From the NCBI RefSeq assembly GCF_000732625.1, contig NZ_JPJI01000032.1:620001-684000 (forward strand): DNA of 64,000 bases, in the 5' to 3' direction. Position numbers and translations under genes: made by a program. Source of the stretch: Nonlabens ulvanivorans (GTDB lineage Bacteria > Bacteroidota > Bacteroidia > Flavobacteriales > Flavobacteriaceae). The notes under the pieces were generated by a model, which worked only from the letters and a program-made list of their open reading frames with translations, did no database searches and was not told where the DNA came from. This document shows, one piece after another, positions 8,543 through 17,545 of the stretch (positions within the stretch are counted from its first letter, which is position 1; each line of letters starts with the position of its first letter).

Positions 8543-9535
8543 TTATCCTACTAAATTGTGTTGGATTAAATATTGTGCAATCTGTACGGCATTAGTTGCT
8601 GCACCTTTTCTTAAATTATCGGATACAATCCACATGTTAAGAGCATTTTCTCTAGAGTGATCTCTTCTTATACGGCCTACAAAAACATCATCTTTTCCGT
8701 GAGCCATTAATGGCATAGGATAAAGGTTCACATCTACGTTATCTTGCACAGTAACGCCATCAGTATCTGCAAGGATTTTACGTATGTCGTTTTCATTATA
8801 CTCTTTTTCAAACTCTAGATTTACTGACTCTGAGTGGCCACCTACTACGGGAATACGCACCGCAGTCGCCGTTACAGCAATTGTACGATCGTCTAGAATC
8901 TTTTGAGTTTCTCTTATGAGTTTGAGCTCTTCTTTAGTATATCCATTTTCTTCAAAAACATCACAATGTGGAATAGCATTTTTATGAATTTGGTAAGGAT
9001 AAGCCATTTCATCTTTTTTGCCGTTGTACTCGTTTTCTAGTTGTTGTACCGCTTTTACGCCAGTTCCTGTAATAGACTGATAGGTAGAAACGATCAATCT
9101 TTTAATGCGATATTTATCATGCAACGGTGCTAGAGCCATTACTAATTGGATGGTAGAACAATTAGGATTTGCAATGATCTTATCTGATTTTGTTAAAGAA
9201 CCAGCATTGATTTCTGGAACTACTAATTTCTTATCACTGTCCATACGGAAAGCGCTAGAATTATCGATTACTGTTGTGCCTACGGCTGCAAATTGTGGAG
9301 CAAACTCAAGACTTACTGATCCACCAGCAGAAAATAGCGCAATATCTGGTTTTAATTCAATAGCCTGTTTCATGCCTACTACCTTTATCTGTTTACCCTT
9401 AAAAGTAATTTCAGCACCTACAGATTTTTCTGAAGCTACAGGAATTAGAGTTGAAACATTAAGGTTGCGTTCTTCTAGAACTTGCAACATGACCTGGCCT
9501 ACCATTCCGGTAACGCCTACTACTGCTATTTTCAT
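8543..9535 (-). CDS. asd: aspartate-semialdehyde dehydrogenase
   Basis: Reduces aspartyl phosphate to aspartate semialdehyde for lysine/diaminopimelate, threonine and methionine synthesis in the cytosol. The 330 residues begin MKIAVVGVTGMVGQ (NADP-binding GxxGxxG type). The catalytic Cys is in ANPNCST and the active-site His in VGGHSESVN. The start at 9535 is preferred over an in-frame codon 63 nt upstream because the dinucleotide-binding motif begins right there and a -7-like TACTTTTG (plus 9556-9563) lies in front. The gene has its own terminator. Confidence 0.95.
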   Translation of the reverse strand: MKIAVVGVTGMVGQVMLQVLEERNLNVSTLIPVASEKSVGAEITFKGKQIKVVGMKQAIELKPDIALFSAGGSVSLEFAPQFAAVGTTVIDNSSAFRMDSDKKLVVPEINAGSLTKSDKIIANPNCSTIQLVMALAPLHDKYRIKRLIVSTYQSITGTGVKAVQQLENEYNGKKDEMAYPYQIHKNAIPHCDVFEENGYTKEELKLIRETQKILDDRTIAVTATAVRIPVVGGHSESVNLEFEKEYNENDIRKILADTDGVTVQDNVDVNLYPMPLMAHGKDDVFVGRIRRDHSRENALNMWIVSDNLRKGAATNAVQIAQYLIQHNLVG

Positions 9536-9555
9536 GTGAATAAATTTAATTTGCT

Positions 9556-9563
9556 CAAAAGTA
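9556..9563 (-). promoter_or_regulatory. -7 promoter element (TACTTTTG) of asd
   Basis: Minus-strand TACTTTTG matches TAnnTTTG and ends 20 nt before the ATG at 9535. No clear -33 TTG was seen. Confidence 0.4.
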
Positions 9564-9614
9564 TATCCTAGAATTGATTTGACTCCTAATATTTTCAAAA
9601 ATTGACAAATAAAA

Positions 9615-9642
9615 AAGCCGTTCTGTTTTGACAGAACGGCTT
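9615..9642 (-). terminator. rho-independent terminator of mscL
   Basis: A 12-bp perfect stem, AAGCCGTTCTGT (9615-9626) and ACAGAACGGCTT (9631-9642), with a TTTG loop and a T run on the minus strand. Confidence 0.85.
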
Positions 9643-9669
9643 AATACAAATACTTAGATTAAGTATTTA

Positions 9670-10083
9670 TTAGTTTTTAGCTTTTAATACATCACGTATT
9701 TCAGCAAGAAGTTCTTCTTGAGAAGGACCTGCTGGTGCTGCTGGAGCCTCTTCAACTGGTGCTTTAGACTTATTGTATGCTTTAACAATCATGAAAAGAA
9801 CAAATCCAACTATGATTAAGTTGATGATCGTATTGATCCATGCTCCATACTGGATAGCATTTTCTGCAACTGCAACAGAACCATCTGCAGCTAGTTGAGC
9901 TTCACTTAAAATAATTTTTAAGTCTTCAAAACTCATTCCTCCTGCAAAATGACCTATGATAGGCATCATAATCATCTTTACAAATCCGTTTACTACAAGA
10001 CCTACTGCTCCAGCTAATAATACTGCAACTGCAAGATCTAGGACGTTACCCGTCATAATAAAATTCTTAAACTCTTTTAACAT
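9670..10083 (-). CDS. mscL: large-conductance mechanosensitive channel MscL
   Basis: Homopentameric inner-membrane channel that opens on membrane tension and releases solutes during hypo-osmotic shock. The 137 residues match the usual MscL length. The N-terminal amphipathic helix (MLKEFKNFIMTGNV) leads into TM1 (LDLAVAVLLAGAVG). A periplasmic loop, TM2 and a C-terminal helical bundle segment (QEELLAEIRDVLK) follow. The start at 10083 fits the family N-terminus; an in-frame codon 30 nt upstream would add unrelated residues. It appears monocistronic. Confidence 0.95.
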   Translation of the reverse strand: MLKEFKNFIMTGNVLDLAVAVLLAGAVGLVVNGFVKMIMMPIIGHFAGGMSFEDLKIILSEAQLAADGSVAVAENAIQYGAWINTIINLIIVGFVLFMIVKAYNKSKAPVEEAPAAPAGPSQEELLAEIRDVLKAKN

Positions 10084-10211
10084 GTTATATAAATTATGGT
10101 TAATGACGTGCAATTTAGATATAGAAACTGTGATTTGTTAAAATATTCTAAACGATTTTTTGCAAAACTGCAAAAGCAACGACGAAAGTGCTTTAAAAAA
10201 CGATGAAATAA

Positions 10212-11315
10212 CTACTGAGTATAAGTTCGCGGTACTCGCTTTTGAATACCTGTAAGGATTTCATAAGAAATGGTTCCAGCTTTTTCTGCCATATCTCTTG
10301 CGGTAAGCTGTTTGTCAAAGATGATGACTTCATCTCCCGCATGACAATCAATGTTGGTGATGTCAACCATAAACATGTCCATACATATTATCCCTAGAGT
10401 AGGCGCAACTTTTCCATTGATTGAAACATGTGCTTTGCCATATCCATAAATACGGTTAATACCGTCACCATGTCCTAATGCAATTACTGCATACCTAGTT
10501 CTTTCATCAGCGATGAATTTGCGATTATAACTCACGCTTTCTCCAGCCTCAATCCACCTGGTTTGTGATATAACAGACTTTAAGGAAGCTATAGGTATTA
10601 ATTCAGCGTCAAATTTTTGATCATTTCCATATCCATAAAGCCCTATACCTGATCGGACCATAGAGAAATGAGCATTTTTAAAATTTAAAATACCACTAGT
10701 ATTAGACTCATGTTTTAAAAAAGGGTATGGTAGTGCTTTTTCTAATCGAGCATTAACTTCTTCAAATAGTTTGATTTGCAAATTTGTGAAATTACTCTCA
10801 TTTAAATCTTCACTTGCGGCTAGATGCGACTGTAATCCACGAACCTTTATAGCTGAGTTAGATGTTACTTTAGAAATAACTTCATCAATATCTTTGAAAT
10901 CTATACCTATTCTATTTAAACCTGTATTAAACTCTAAATGTATAGGGTAAGATTGTTGTTGTTTTGTCTTTGCAACTGTGATAAAAGCATCTAACATTTC
11001 TAGACTATAAATTACCGGCTCAATACATCGATCTATACATGTATCTAGCATAAAGGTTTGCGCGTGTAATACTAGAATAGGTTTTTGAATACCATTATCT
11101 CTCAATTCGACAGCTTCTGACACATAAGCAACCGCAAAATAATCAACATTTAATTTTTGAAGGTGTTGTGCAATTGTAACGGCGCCATGACCGTAAGCAT
11201 TTGCCTTAACTACAGCCATAAACTTAACTCCAGACTGAAGTTTACTTTTCAAATAATGAAAATTATGTTCTAGTGCAGCAAGGTTAACTTCTAATCGGGT
11301 ACCTTGTAATGGCAT
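10212..11315 (-). CDS. alr: alanine racemase
   Basis: PLP-dependent enzyme converting L- to D-alanine for peptidoglycan. The 367 residues hold the PLP lysine in AVVKANAYGHG near the N-terminus and the second catalytic base Tyr in SVSYNRKF. This is a stand-alone Alr, not the MurF-Alr fusion present in some Bacteroidota. Its ATG overlaps the tdk stop by one base (TAATG), indicating translational coupling with tdk. No clear terminator follows. Confidence 0.95.
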   Translation of the reverse strand: MPLQGTRLEVNLAALEHNFHYLKSKLQSGVKFMAVVKANAYGHGAVTIAQHLQKLNVDYFAVAYVSEAVELRDNGIQKPILVLHAQTFMLDTCIDRCIEPVIYSLEMLDAFITVAKTKQQQSYPIHLEFNTGLNRIGIDFKDIDEVISKVTSNSAIKVRGLQSHLAASEDLNESNFTNLQIKLFEEVNARLEKALPYPFLKHESNTSGILNFKNAHFSMVRSGIGLYGYGNDQKFDAELIPIASLKSVISQTRWIEAGESVSYNRKFIADERTRYAVIALGHGDGINRIYGYGKAHVSINGKVAPTLGIICMDMFMVDITNIDCHAGDEVIIFDKQLTARDMAEKAGTISYEILTGIQKRVPRTYTQ

Positions 11316-11953
11316 TAAGATTTGTTTTTTTGTGCTACTTCCTCTGGATCTTGAACATCTAGCTCTTTTACTTTATGAGCAAGCATTGCTTTATAGTAAG
11401 CACCACGACTTAAGGGTTCATATTCTTGTTGTTCACCCAGCATGACTACATTTTCATCATTGGTTTTGCGATAGCTAAATTGTGCTAGGTTTCCTGTTCT
11501 AGTACATACAGCATGTACCTTTGTAACATACTCTGCAGTGGCCATAAGTGCTGGCATAGGTCCAAAAGGGTTTCCTTTAAAATCCATATCTAGTCCAGCA
11601 ACGATTACTCTTATGCCACGATTTGCTAGATCATTACATACGGTAACAATCTCATCATCAAAAAATTGAGCTTCATCAATACCTACTACATCGCAATCTG
11701 CTGCTAGTAATGGAATATTTGCTGCTGCAGGCACAGGTGTGCTTTGTATTTCATTTGAATCGTGAGAAACTACATTTTCTTCATCATATCGCACATCAAT
11801 AGCCGGTTTAAATATTTCTATTTTTTGTTGGGCAAATTGAGCTCTTTTGAGTCTACGTATCAACTCCTCAGTCTTTCCTGAGAACATGGAACCGCAAATC
11901 ACCTCGATCCAGCCGAATTGCTCTTTATGATTTACCGTGTTTTCTAGAAACAT
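11315..11953 (-). CDS. tdk: thymidine kinase (type II)
   Basis: Phosphorylates thymidine in the salvage pathway. The 212-residue protein has the P-loop [10 protein letters not shown] and the DEAQFF motif. The start at 11953 ([15 protein letters not shown]) is chosen because upstream in-frame sequence is unlike the family. The Cys pairs that bind structural zinc in many TK1-type enzymes are mostly missing: one Cys remains in HAVCTRTG, and the second site reads [10 protein letters not shown]. This looks like a lineage feature rather than damage, since the rest is intact. It is co-transcribed with alr. A -7-like TATTTTTG (plus CAAAAATA, 12007-12014) lies upstream. Confidence 0.93.
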   Translation of the reverse strand: MFLENTVNHKEQFGWIEVICGSMFSGKTEELIRRLKRAQFAQQKIEIFKPAIDVRYDEENVVSHDSNEIQSTPVPAAANIPLLAADCDVVGIDEAQFFDDEIVTVCNDLANRGIRVIVAGLDMDFKGNPFGPMPALMATAEYVTKVHAVCTRTGNLAQFSYRKTNDENVVMLGEQQEYEPLSRGAYYKAMLAHKVKELDVQDPEEVAQKNKS

Positions 11954-12043
11954 TTTGTAATTTACAGGCGTTAAAAATTGGGATTGCGATTCTCGCAAAT
12001 CAGTTTCAAAAATACAATAAAACCAGCGGCATATTAAACCATT

Positions 12044-12826
12044 ATGAAAAAGAAAATAGCAGCAGATCTTACTAGTCTCGCACACCGCATTCTACAAATG
12101 AAGAATAAGGAAGATATTCACGAGTTACAGTCAGTAGCCAAAGAGTTATATGAAAAATTGACTATTCTTTCTTTTACTGAAAAACATTTTGGTGATGTAC
12201 AACCTACCGCAGGAACTGTTGAGGTACAAGAAAAGATAGAAGAGGCATTTACCGCTGCACAAGAAGATGTAGAAAGTGTAACGCAAGAGGTAGAGCAAGC
12301 CATGGAAAATGCAAAGTCAAATGCAGAGGATGCTTTCTCTAATCCAGATTTAAGTGACCTTTTTGTCCCTGCAGATGAGGATATGAGAGAAGAGATTGAA
12401 TTGCCAGGGATTTCAACAATCCATAAAATGGTGGATGAATTTCCAGAAGAAGAGATTGAAATTGATTTTCCTAAACCTACTTATGAGAAAAATGATATGG
12501 AAGATCTAACTGCTGGTTATGAAAAAATGCCTGAATTTGAGCGCAAAATTAACAATCAGGCAGAGAAAGGACAGTCCATTAATGATCGTTTAAAAGCAGG
12601 CTTGAAAATAGGCATGAATGATCGTATAGGATTCATTAAACACTTGTTTAACGGTAGTGATCAAGACTATAATCGTGTATTATCTCAATTAAATACGATG
12701 GAAAGTAAGGTTGCCGCTCAAAACTTCATCATATCGATGGTAAAACCCGATTATAATAATTGGGAAGGAAAAGATGCTTATGTAGAGCGATTTATGCAAA
12801 TAGTCGAGGCAAAGTTTGATAATTAA
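12044..12826 (+). CDS. conserved flavobacterial protein of unknown function
   Basis: A 260-residue soluble, acidic protein with no signal peptide. An N-terminal helical part (about 1-50) is followed by a low-complexity Glu/Asp-rich middle (about 55-160). The C-terminus is well ordered (about 180-260: [38 protein letters not shown]); I recall similar C-termini in hypothetical proteins of other Flavobacteriaceae. It is divergent from tdk and 6 bp upstream of the DoxX-like gene, so the two plus-strand genes probably share a message. No function can be assigned. Confidence 0.7.
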   Translation: MKKKIAADLTSLAHRILQMKNKEDIHELQSVAKELYEKLTILSFTEKHFGDVQPTAGTVEVQEKIEEAFTAAQEDVESVTQEVEQAMENAKSNAEDAFSNPDLSDLFVPADEDMREEIELPGISTIHKMVDEFPEEEIEIDFPKPTYEKNDMEDLTAGYEKMPEFERKINNQAEKGQSINDRLKAGLKIGMNDRIGFIKHLFNGSDQDYNRVLSQLNTMESKVAAQNFIISMVKPDYNNWEGKDAYVERFMQIVEAKFDN

Positions 12827-12832
12827 GCCTCT

Positions 12833-13189
12833 ATGAAATATTTCTATTGGATTGCCACAGGTTTATTGTGCGCCTTAATGCTATGGTCTGCAAGTATGTA
12901 TTTACTGCAGTATGATATGGTAACAGGTTTCTTTAAATCTTTAGGATTTCCCACCTGGATTATTTATCCATTAGCCGTGTTTAAAATAGCAGGTGTTGCA
13001 ATGATTTTATGGAGAGGCAATCGCTGGTTAACAGAATGGGCCTATGCAGGCTTCTTCTTTGATTTGTTACTAGCAATGGGAGCTCACTTAGCTTTAAAAG
13101 ATGGTGGCTATACTTTTGCGTTAATCGGTTTGCTTTTACTTTTTTCCTCTTATTTTACTGGTAACTTGGTTAGGAAATGGGTGAGGTAG
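12833..13189 (+). CDS. DoxX-like four-helix membrane protein
   Basis: A 118-residue inner-membrane protein with four predicted membrane segments (about 3-24, 40-60, 68-87, 93-112). The layout and residues (GFPTWIIYPLAVFKIAGV) fit the DoxX-like family, whose biochemical role is mostly undefined. It follows the conserved acidic protein by 6 bp. Its 3' end faces the large CHU_C gene, with only a copy of the GCTTTCGCGAAAGC palindrome between them. Confidence 0.75.
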   Translation: MKYFYWIATGLLCALMLWSASMYLLQYDMVTGFFKSLGFPTWIIYPLAVFKIAGVAMILWRGNRWLTEWAYAGFFFDLLLAMGAHLALKDGGYTFALIGLLLLFSSYFTGNLVRKWVR

Positions 13190-13192
13190 TAT

Positions 13193-13210
13193 ACGCTTTC
13201 GCGAAAGCGG
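13193..13210. repeat. GCTTTCGCGAAAGC palindrome, copy 3 (between convergent genes)
   Basis: ACGCTTTCGCGAAAGCGG, 4 bp after the DoxX-like stop and 5 bp before the CHU_C gene stop. Without a T run it is not a normal terminator. Confidence 0.95.
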
Positions 13211-13214
13211 AATT

Positions 13215-16200
13215 TTAATGATTGATATAAACCCAACCTACTCTAGCTTCACTACCATCATTGAGGTCTAGCTGCCAAAAATACGTGCCTACCGGTAATA
13301 CCTTACCACTATTATGTAACAATCCACTATTAGGATTTCCATTCCAGTCGTTTAAATATCCTGTTGTTTCATAAACAATACTTCCATGACGATTGAAGAT
13401 TTTGAGTTTGCTATCTGGATACAGTTCGATACATTCTATAACTAGAGTGTCATTAATACCATCATTATTAGGTGAGAATCCTTCTGGTATTTTTAAACAA
13501 TCAGGCCTGGTAAAAGCAATTGCAGTATTGTTTTCTAAATCAATATCGGGTAATAAATTGCTGCTATATACGTTGACAACGTTAATAAAATCTCCTGGTA
13601 TATTAAAGTCTACAGTTATTTGTAAAGTAGCTGTGCTACCTACGATCATATCGCCTACTGACCATAAGCCAGATAAATTATCAAAACTACCTGTGGATGT
13701 ATTGTGCGATAAATAATTATAACCGCTAGGTAAAAACTCTTCTACAATAACTTCAGTAGCAGTAGCGCTACCTAAATTTTCAACTAGAATAGTAAAGGTT
13801 ACACTACCATTCACATCTGGTTTAATATTGTCAACGGTTTTAGTAACACTTAAATCTAGAACAGGTAATACCTCTAGAGTAGCAAATGCGGTAGAAACAT
13901 CAATATTATTAAGTGCAGAGAAGTTTAAAAAACTGTTTGTGTAGAACCCAGCTTCTGCACTGGTCACTTCAACGGCAAAACTTACTTGTTGCGTTCCTGC
14001 TGGAAAACTAAGATTTTGAATACCTATTAAAGAAGTACCGATGGTATCTATAAAAGTTCCCGATGCATTATTTTGATCTACCCAATATGCATTACCAGAT
14101 AGTGTAATCTCTGGTGATAGATTATCTATAAAGGTAATATTATCTTGAGCTGGCAGACCTACTGAGTTTGTAAGAGTGAACGTTAAAATTGATGTTTGTC
14201 CTGTAGTTATAATTGCTGGGTCAAAACTTTTTGAAGTTTGAGAAGTAAGAACAAACAGACTTGAAATCGAAATGTTAGAATCTGGTGTGTTTTCTCCTTG
14301 TTGTGTGAAATCTGGTTGAGCTTCGGCACGGTTTTCAAAACTACCTCCGTAAGATGGTGAAGTGACTGGAATGCGCACTTGTATAGTAGATCCGGACTCC
14401 ATATAAGGAATCACGCCTTCTATAAGGTTTCCAGTAACGTTAAAAGTAGAAATACAAGTTGCAGTACCGGTGATAAGTGAGCAGGTAGGCGTGCCTGTAA
14501 TAATAAAATCGGGATGTAGTAGATCTGTAAAGTCAATATTGTTAGCATCAGTACTGATGTTAGAATTAGTGATGTCAACAATCCATTCTAGTGGCGAGTT
14601 AATAGGCGCAGATGTTATGGAAGGATACGTTTGTACTACTAGATCAACACATGGAACCATAGGAGTGGCGACTCCTGCACTGGCAGTTGCGATAACAGAA
14701 AGACTGGAGTCCAGAGCAGACATTTCTAAGTTATCTTGGACATTTGTGGATAGTACAGAGCAAATAGGAGTCCAGTCTATTATTTTTTCATAGGTCACGG
14801 TACTATTTGCTGGCATGATAAAACCATCTGTATCTAATATCTCCCAGAAGGTATCTCCTTGAGAGTTAGCAACACCTATATTTTCATTTAGATTTGATGG
14901 ACATACTGCTCCACCAGTCGTACTTGTACATATAATAGATTGTAAAATACCGGTTCCTTGAGAAAATTGAGTGTCTTTAAATTTAATATGGTGTGCAATG
15001 GTATCTACATTGCTCATTATTATTTCATAAGTAACATTACCATAAGGATATGGGCCAGCACCAGGTGCCGGATTAGTTTGATTTTCAACAATTTGAATAA
15101 TTGGATTATTAGGGATGTCTACACAAGGAGTTATAGGTAGACCAAGAATACTATCACCGTCAAAATCATTTGATAAATCGCAATCGATCAATGCATTGTC
15201 ATTTTCAAACACTATTCCACGCACGCTACAAACAGGAGCAACACCACCTGTTGTACACTCCGGTGGTATGAATCTTACCGTTGTCCTAACAGTAATGCTT
15301 GAATTAGCTGGAAAAATAAAATCATCTGTCAGCCATCTAAAGTCTGGTGTGGTTACTATATTGATGTCCGAGCAATTAATGGCACCTGTGGTACTGAGGC
15401 AGTTAGTACTTAAAATTTCAATTCCGGTATTTAAAGTGCTCGTATTGATAAGATAAGCGCCACCCGTGATATCAAGAGGTCCATTATTAGTAAAGGTAAA
15501 GTCAAAGGTGACAATATCAGTCCAAGCACTAAGTGTACCTGCTATTGGGCTAACTTTAGTTACCTGAGATGTTAAGTCAGTACAAGGACACGCGGTGTTT
15601 AATAAAGCATCAGTTGCTATCAGATTATTTGTACTGAAACCAGTATTATTTACATAGGATTGAATATTAACTCGATTCCCGATTTCTAAAAGTTGATTAG
15701 GCGTTAATCGACTACAATCACCTTCTTCAATTTTGTAAGTAATACTTAAAGTAAATGATGCACCTGCAGGAAAAACAATTTGCTGTCCATGGTTATAAAA
15801 TTCAAATTGATTTGTAAGATTGACACTAGATGTAGGATTAATTCCAGATAGTGTTGGGCAATTCATTCCATTACTACTTACACAAGTTAGATTCTCTAAA
15901 GTGATAATAGCACTACCAGCTCCATTAATATTTTGAGCGGCAATTAAAAAATTTTGTAGCGGATATTCAATACCAGAATTGTTGAGAATGGTCATCTCAT
16001 AGGTAACAGAGTCTCCCCAACTTGCTAAAGCTCCATTGCTTACAGGAGTAATTTGACTTTGTGTAATTTGAAAATCGATAGGTCTTTCAGTCATAATAAT
16101 GCTTATAACTGATGTATTAGTAGACGGATTTGTGTCCGTCGTACCTGCCGGCGGACTTACTACAACAGTAGCCGTTGCACCGCCTAAAAATATAGGCGAG

Positions 16201-16562
16201 GCTCTTACTGTTACTAATATCTCAATACTAGAAGAATTGGGCATATTAGGTAAAATACCATCAATCGAACTTCCTAAAATATTGATTGCCGCTGGAGATA
16301 CAGCACCACCTAGATTATTTTGAGCAACAGCACTTTCTATATTATTTACTGAACTAAGTGATAGATTAAAATCAGCATTAGACACAGGTGCACCTGTATT
16401 ACTAATGGTGACTAAATAGGTATAACGTTCATAAAAATGTGCTTGCGATATTGAACTTCCTGTAAGATCTTGAGCTTCAACAGTGGTTGAGAGGTCCGTA
16501 GTTTGACCATAAACTGTGGTCAAGCTAAAAATAAAAATGACTATAGTTAGTAGATAATTCAT
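13215..16562 (-). CDS. large secreted DUF11-type repeat protein with CHU_C (gliding-motility-associated) C-terminus
   Basis: A 1115-residue secreted adhesin-like protein with a signal peptide (MNYLLTIVIFIFSLTTVYGQ). It contains successive immunoglobulin-like DUF11-type modules with recurring SVTYEMTILNNSG, VTFDFTFTNNGP and VTFTILVENLG patterns. Cys residues are spread through the middle modules. The C-terminal 85-90 residues (IPEGFSPNNDGIND, LKIFNRHG, GTYFWQLDL) are the type B T9SS sorting domain (CHU_C). It is probably a surface-attached or shed stalk protein; the target is unknown. It is divergent from rsmI, with a palindrome copy in the shared upstream region. Confidence 0.85.
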   Translation of the reverse strand: MNYLLTIVIFIFSLTTVYGQTTDLSTTVEAQDLTGSSISQAHFYERYTYLVTISNTGAPVSNADFNLSLSSVNNIESAVAQNNLGGAVSPAAINILGSSIDGILPNMPNSSSIEILVTVRASPIFLGGATATVVVSPPAGTTDTNPSTNTSVISIIMTERPIDFQITQSQITPVSNGALASWGDSVTYEMTILNNSGIEYPLQNFLIAAQNINGAGSAIITLENLTCVSSNGMNCPTLSGINPTSSVNLTNQFEFYNHGQQIVFPAGASFTLSITYKIEEGDCSRLTPNQLLEIGNRVNIQSYVNNTGFSTNNLIATDALLNTACPCTDLTSQVTKVSPIAGTLSAWTDIVTFDFTFTNNGPLDITGGAYLINTSTLNTGIEILSTNCLSTTGAINCSDINIVTTPDFRWLTDDFIFPANSSITVRTTVRFIPPECTTGGVAPVCSVRGIVFENDNALIDCDLSNDFDGDSILGLPITPCVDIPNNPIIQIVENQTNPAPGAGPYPYGNVTYEIIMSNVDTIAHHIKFKDTQFSQGTGILQSIICTSTTGGAVCPSNLNENIGVANSQGDTFWEILDTDGFIMPANSTVTYEKIIDWTPICSVLSTNVQDNLEMSALDSSLSVIATASAGVATPMVPCVDLVVQTYPSITSAPINSPLEWIVDITNSNISTDANNIDFTDLLHPDFIITGTPTCSLITGTATCISTFNVTGNLIEGVIPYMESGSTIQVRIPVTSPSYGGSFENRAEAQPDFTQQGENTPDSNISISSLFVLTSQTSKSFDPAIITTGQTSILTFTLTNSVGLPAQDNITFIDNLSPEITLSGNAYWVDQNNASGTFIDTIGTSLIGIQNLSFPAGTQQVSFAVEVTSAEAGFYTNSFLNFSALNNIDVSTAFATLEVLPVLDLSVTKTVDNIKPDVNGSVTFTILVENLGSATATEVIVEEFLPSGYNYLSHNTSTGSFDNLSGLWSVGDMIVGSTATLQITVDFNIPGDFINVVNVYSSNLLPDIDLENNTAIAFTRPDCLKIPEGFSPNNDGINDTLVIECIELYPDSKLKIFNRHGSIVYETTGYLNDWNGNPNSGLLHNSGKVLPVGTYFWQLDLNDGSEARVGWVYINH

Positions 16563-16685
16563 AAAGATTGGTCTGGTTATAAATATAAGATGACTTTTCT
16601 TACCAATGGTTGCGTGATGGTTTAATAAATCATTATACTTAATTTTACTCCTGTAAAACTAGGGTTTTGAGAAGTGTGTATAAAT

Positions 16686-16703
16686 ACGCTTTCGCGAAAG
16701 CGT
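16686..16703. repeat. GCTTTCGCGAAAGC palindrome, copy 4 (between divergent genes)
   Basis: ACGCTTTCGCGAAAGCGT in the shared upstream region of the CHU_C gene and rsmI. Confidence 0.95.
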
Positions 16704-16745
16704 AATTCTCATAATTATTGGTTATTCAAAGCATAAAAAAACACT

Positions 16746-17411
16746 ATGAAACTTTATTTAGTACCTACACCTATAGGAAACCTAGCAGATATGACTTATC
16801 GTGCTGTTGAAATACTGAAAGAAGTAGATCTTATCCTAGCCGAGGATACTAGGACCAGTGGTAAGTTGTTACAACACTATGAAATTAAAACGCCTATGCT
16901 TTCTTATCATATGCATAACGAGCATAAAATTGTAGACCATGTAGTAGGCCGTATAAAAAATGGAGAGAAAATGGCATTAATAACTGATGCAGGTTCACCT
17001 GGCATTAGTGATCCAGGTTTTCTAATCACTCGCAAAATGCTAGAAAATAATCTAGATGTAGAGGCATTACCTGGTGCAACAGCCTTTGTGCCAGCCTTAG
17101 TGGTGAGCGGCTTACCATGTGATAAATTTGTTTTTGAAGGGTTTTTACCAGTGAAAAAGGGACGACAGAAACGGTTAGAGTTTCTTAAAGAAGAACGACG
17201 CACTATAGTTTTTTACGAGTCACCGCACAAGCTTTTAAAAACTCTAGCAGATTTTAAAACACATTATGGAGGGAATTCTCGAGTGTCAATTTCAAGAGAA
17301 ATCACAAAAATGTTTGAAGAGCATTATCGTGGTACGGTAGATGACGCCATATCACACTTTGAACTTAAAAAGCCTAAAGGTGAATTTGTTATGGCCTTAA
17401 TGATTGATTAA
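16746..17411 (+). CDS. rsmI: 16S rRNA 2'-O-methyltransferase RsmI
   Basis: Methylates the ribose of C1402 in 16S rRNA using SAM. The 221 residues carry the N-terminal family motif VPTPIGNLADMT, EDTRTSGKLL and the SAM-pocket motif ITDAGSPGISDPG, with the C-terminal FVFEGFLP and REITKMFEEHYRG signatures. It ends soon after the catalytic domain, as short bacterial members do. It stands alone between two large T9SS cargo genes. Confidence 0.95.
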   Translation: MKLYLVPTPIGNLADMTYRAVEILKEVDLILAEDTRTSGKLLQHYEIKTPMLSYHMHNEHKIVDHVVGRIKNGEKMALITDAGSPGISDPGFLITRKMLENNLDVEALPGATAFVPALVVSGLPCDKFVFEGFLPVKKGRQKRLEFLKEERRTIVFYESPHKLLKTLADFKTHYGGNSRVSISREITKMFEEHYRGTVDDAISHFELKKPKGEFVMALMID

Positions 17412-17545
17412 TGTTAAGCCACATTGTTTTTAATCGTTGTAATATGTCATTTATCTAAAATTTCTTTAACGTTTTATTTACATTTAATTAAAACTCTATT
17501 TTACGCGTTGATTAAGCATTCTCTAATTAATTTAAATAACCTTAT

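Noticed and set aside
11470-11530. Loss of zinc-binding Cys in thymidine kinase as a sign of a pseudogene
   Set aside because: The P-loop and DEAQFF motifs and full length are intact; the change looks like a lineage variant.
11315-12085. Longer tdk frame starting at 12085
   Set aside because: The extra 44 codons are unlike thymidine kinases and would run through the TATTTTTG element and overlap the divergent gene start at 12044.
13193-13210. Palindrome as an ordinary terminator for the convergent gene pair
   Set aside because: No T run follows on either strand, and the same word occurs inside genes and upstream of promoters.
13393-16323. Several plus-strand open frames of 60-113 codons opposite the CHU_C gene
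   Set aside because: They lie fully inside a long, domain-supported minus-strand gene, have no recognisable domains or start signals, and are shadows.
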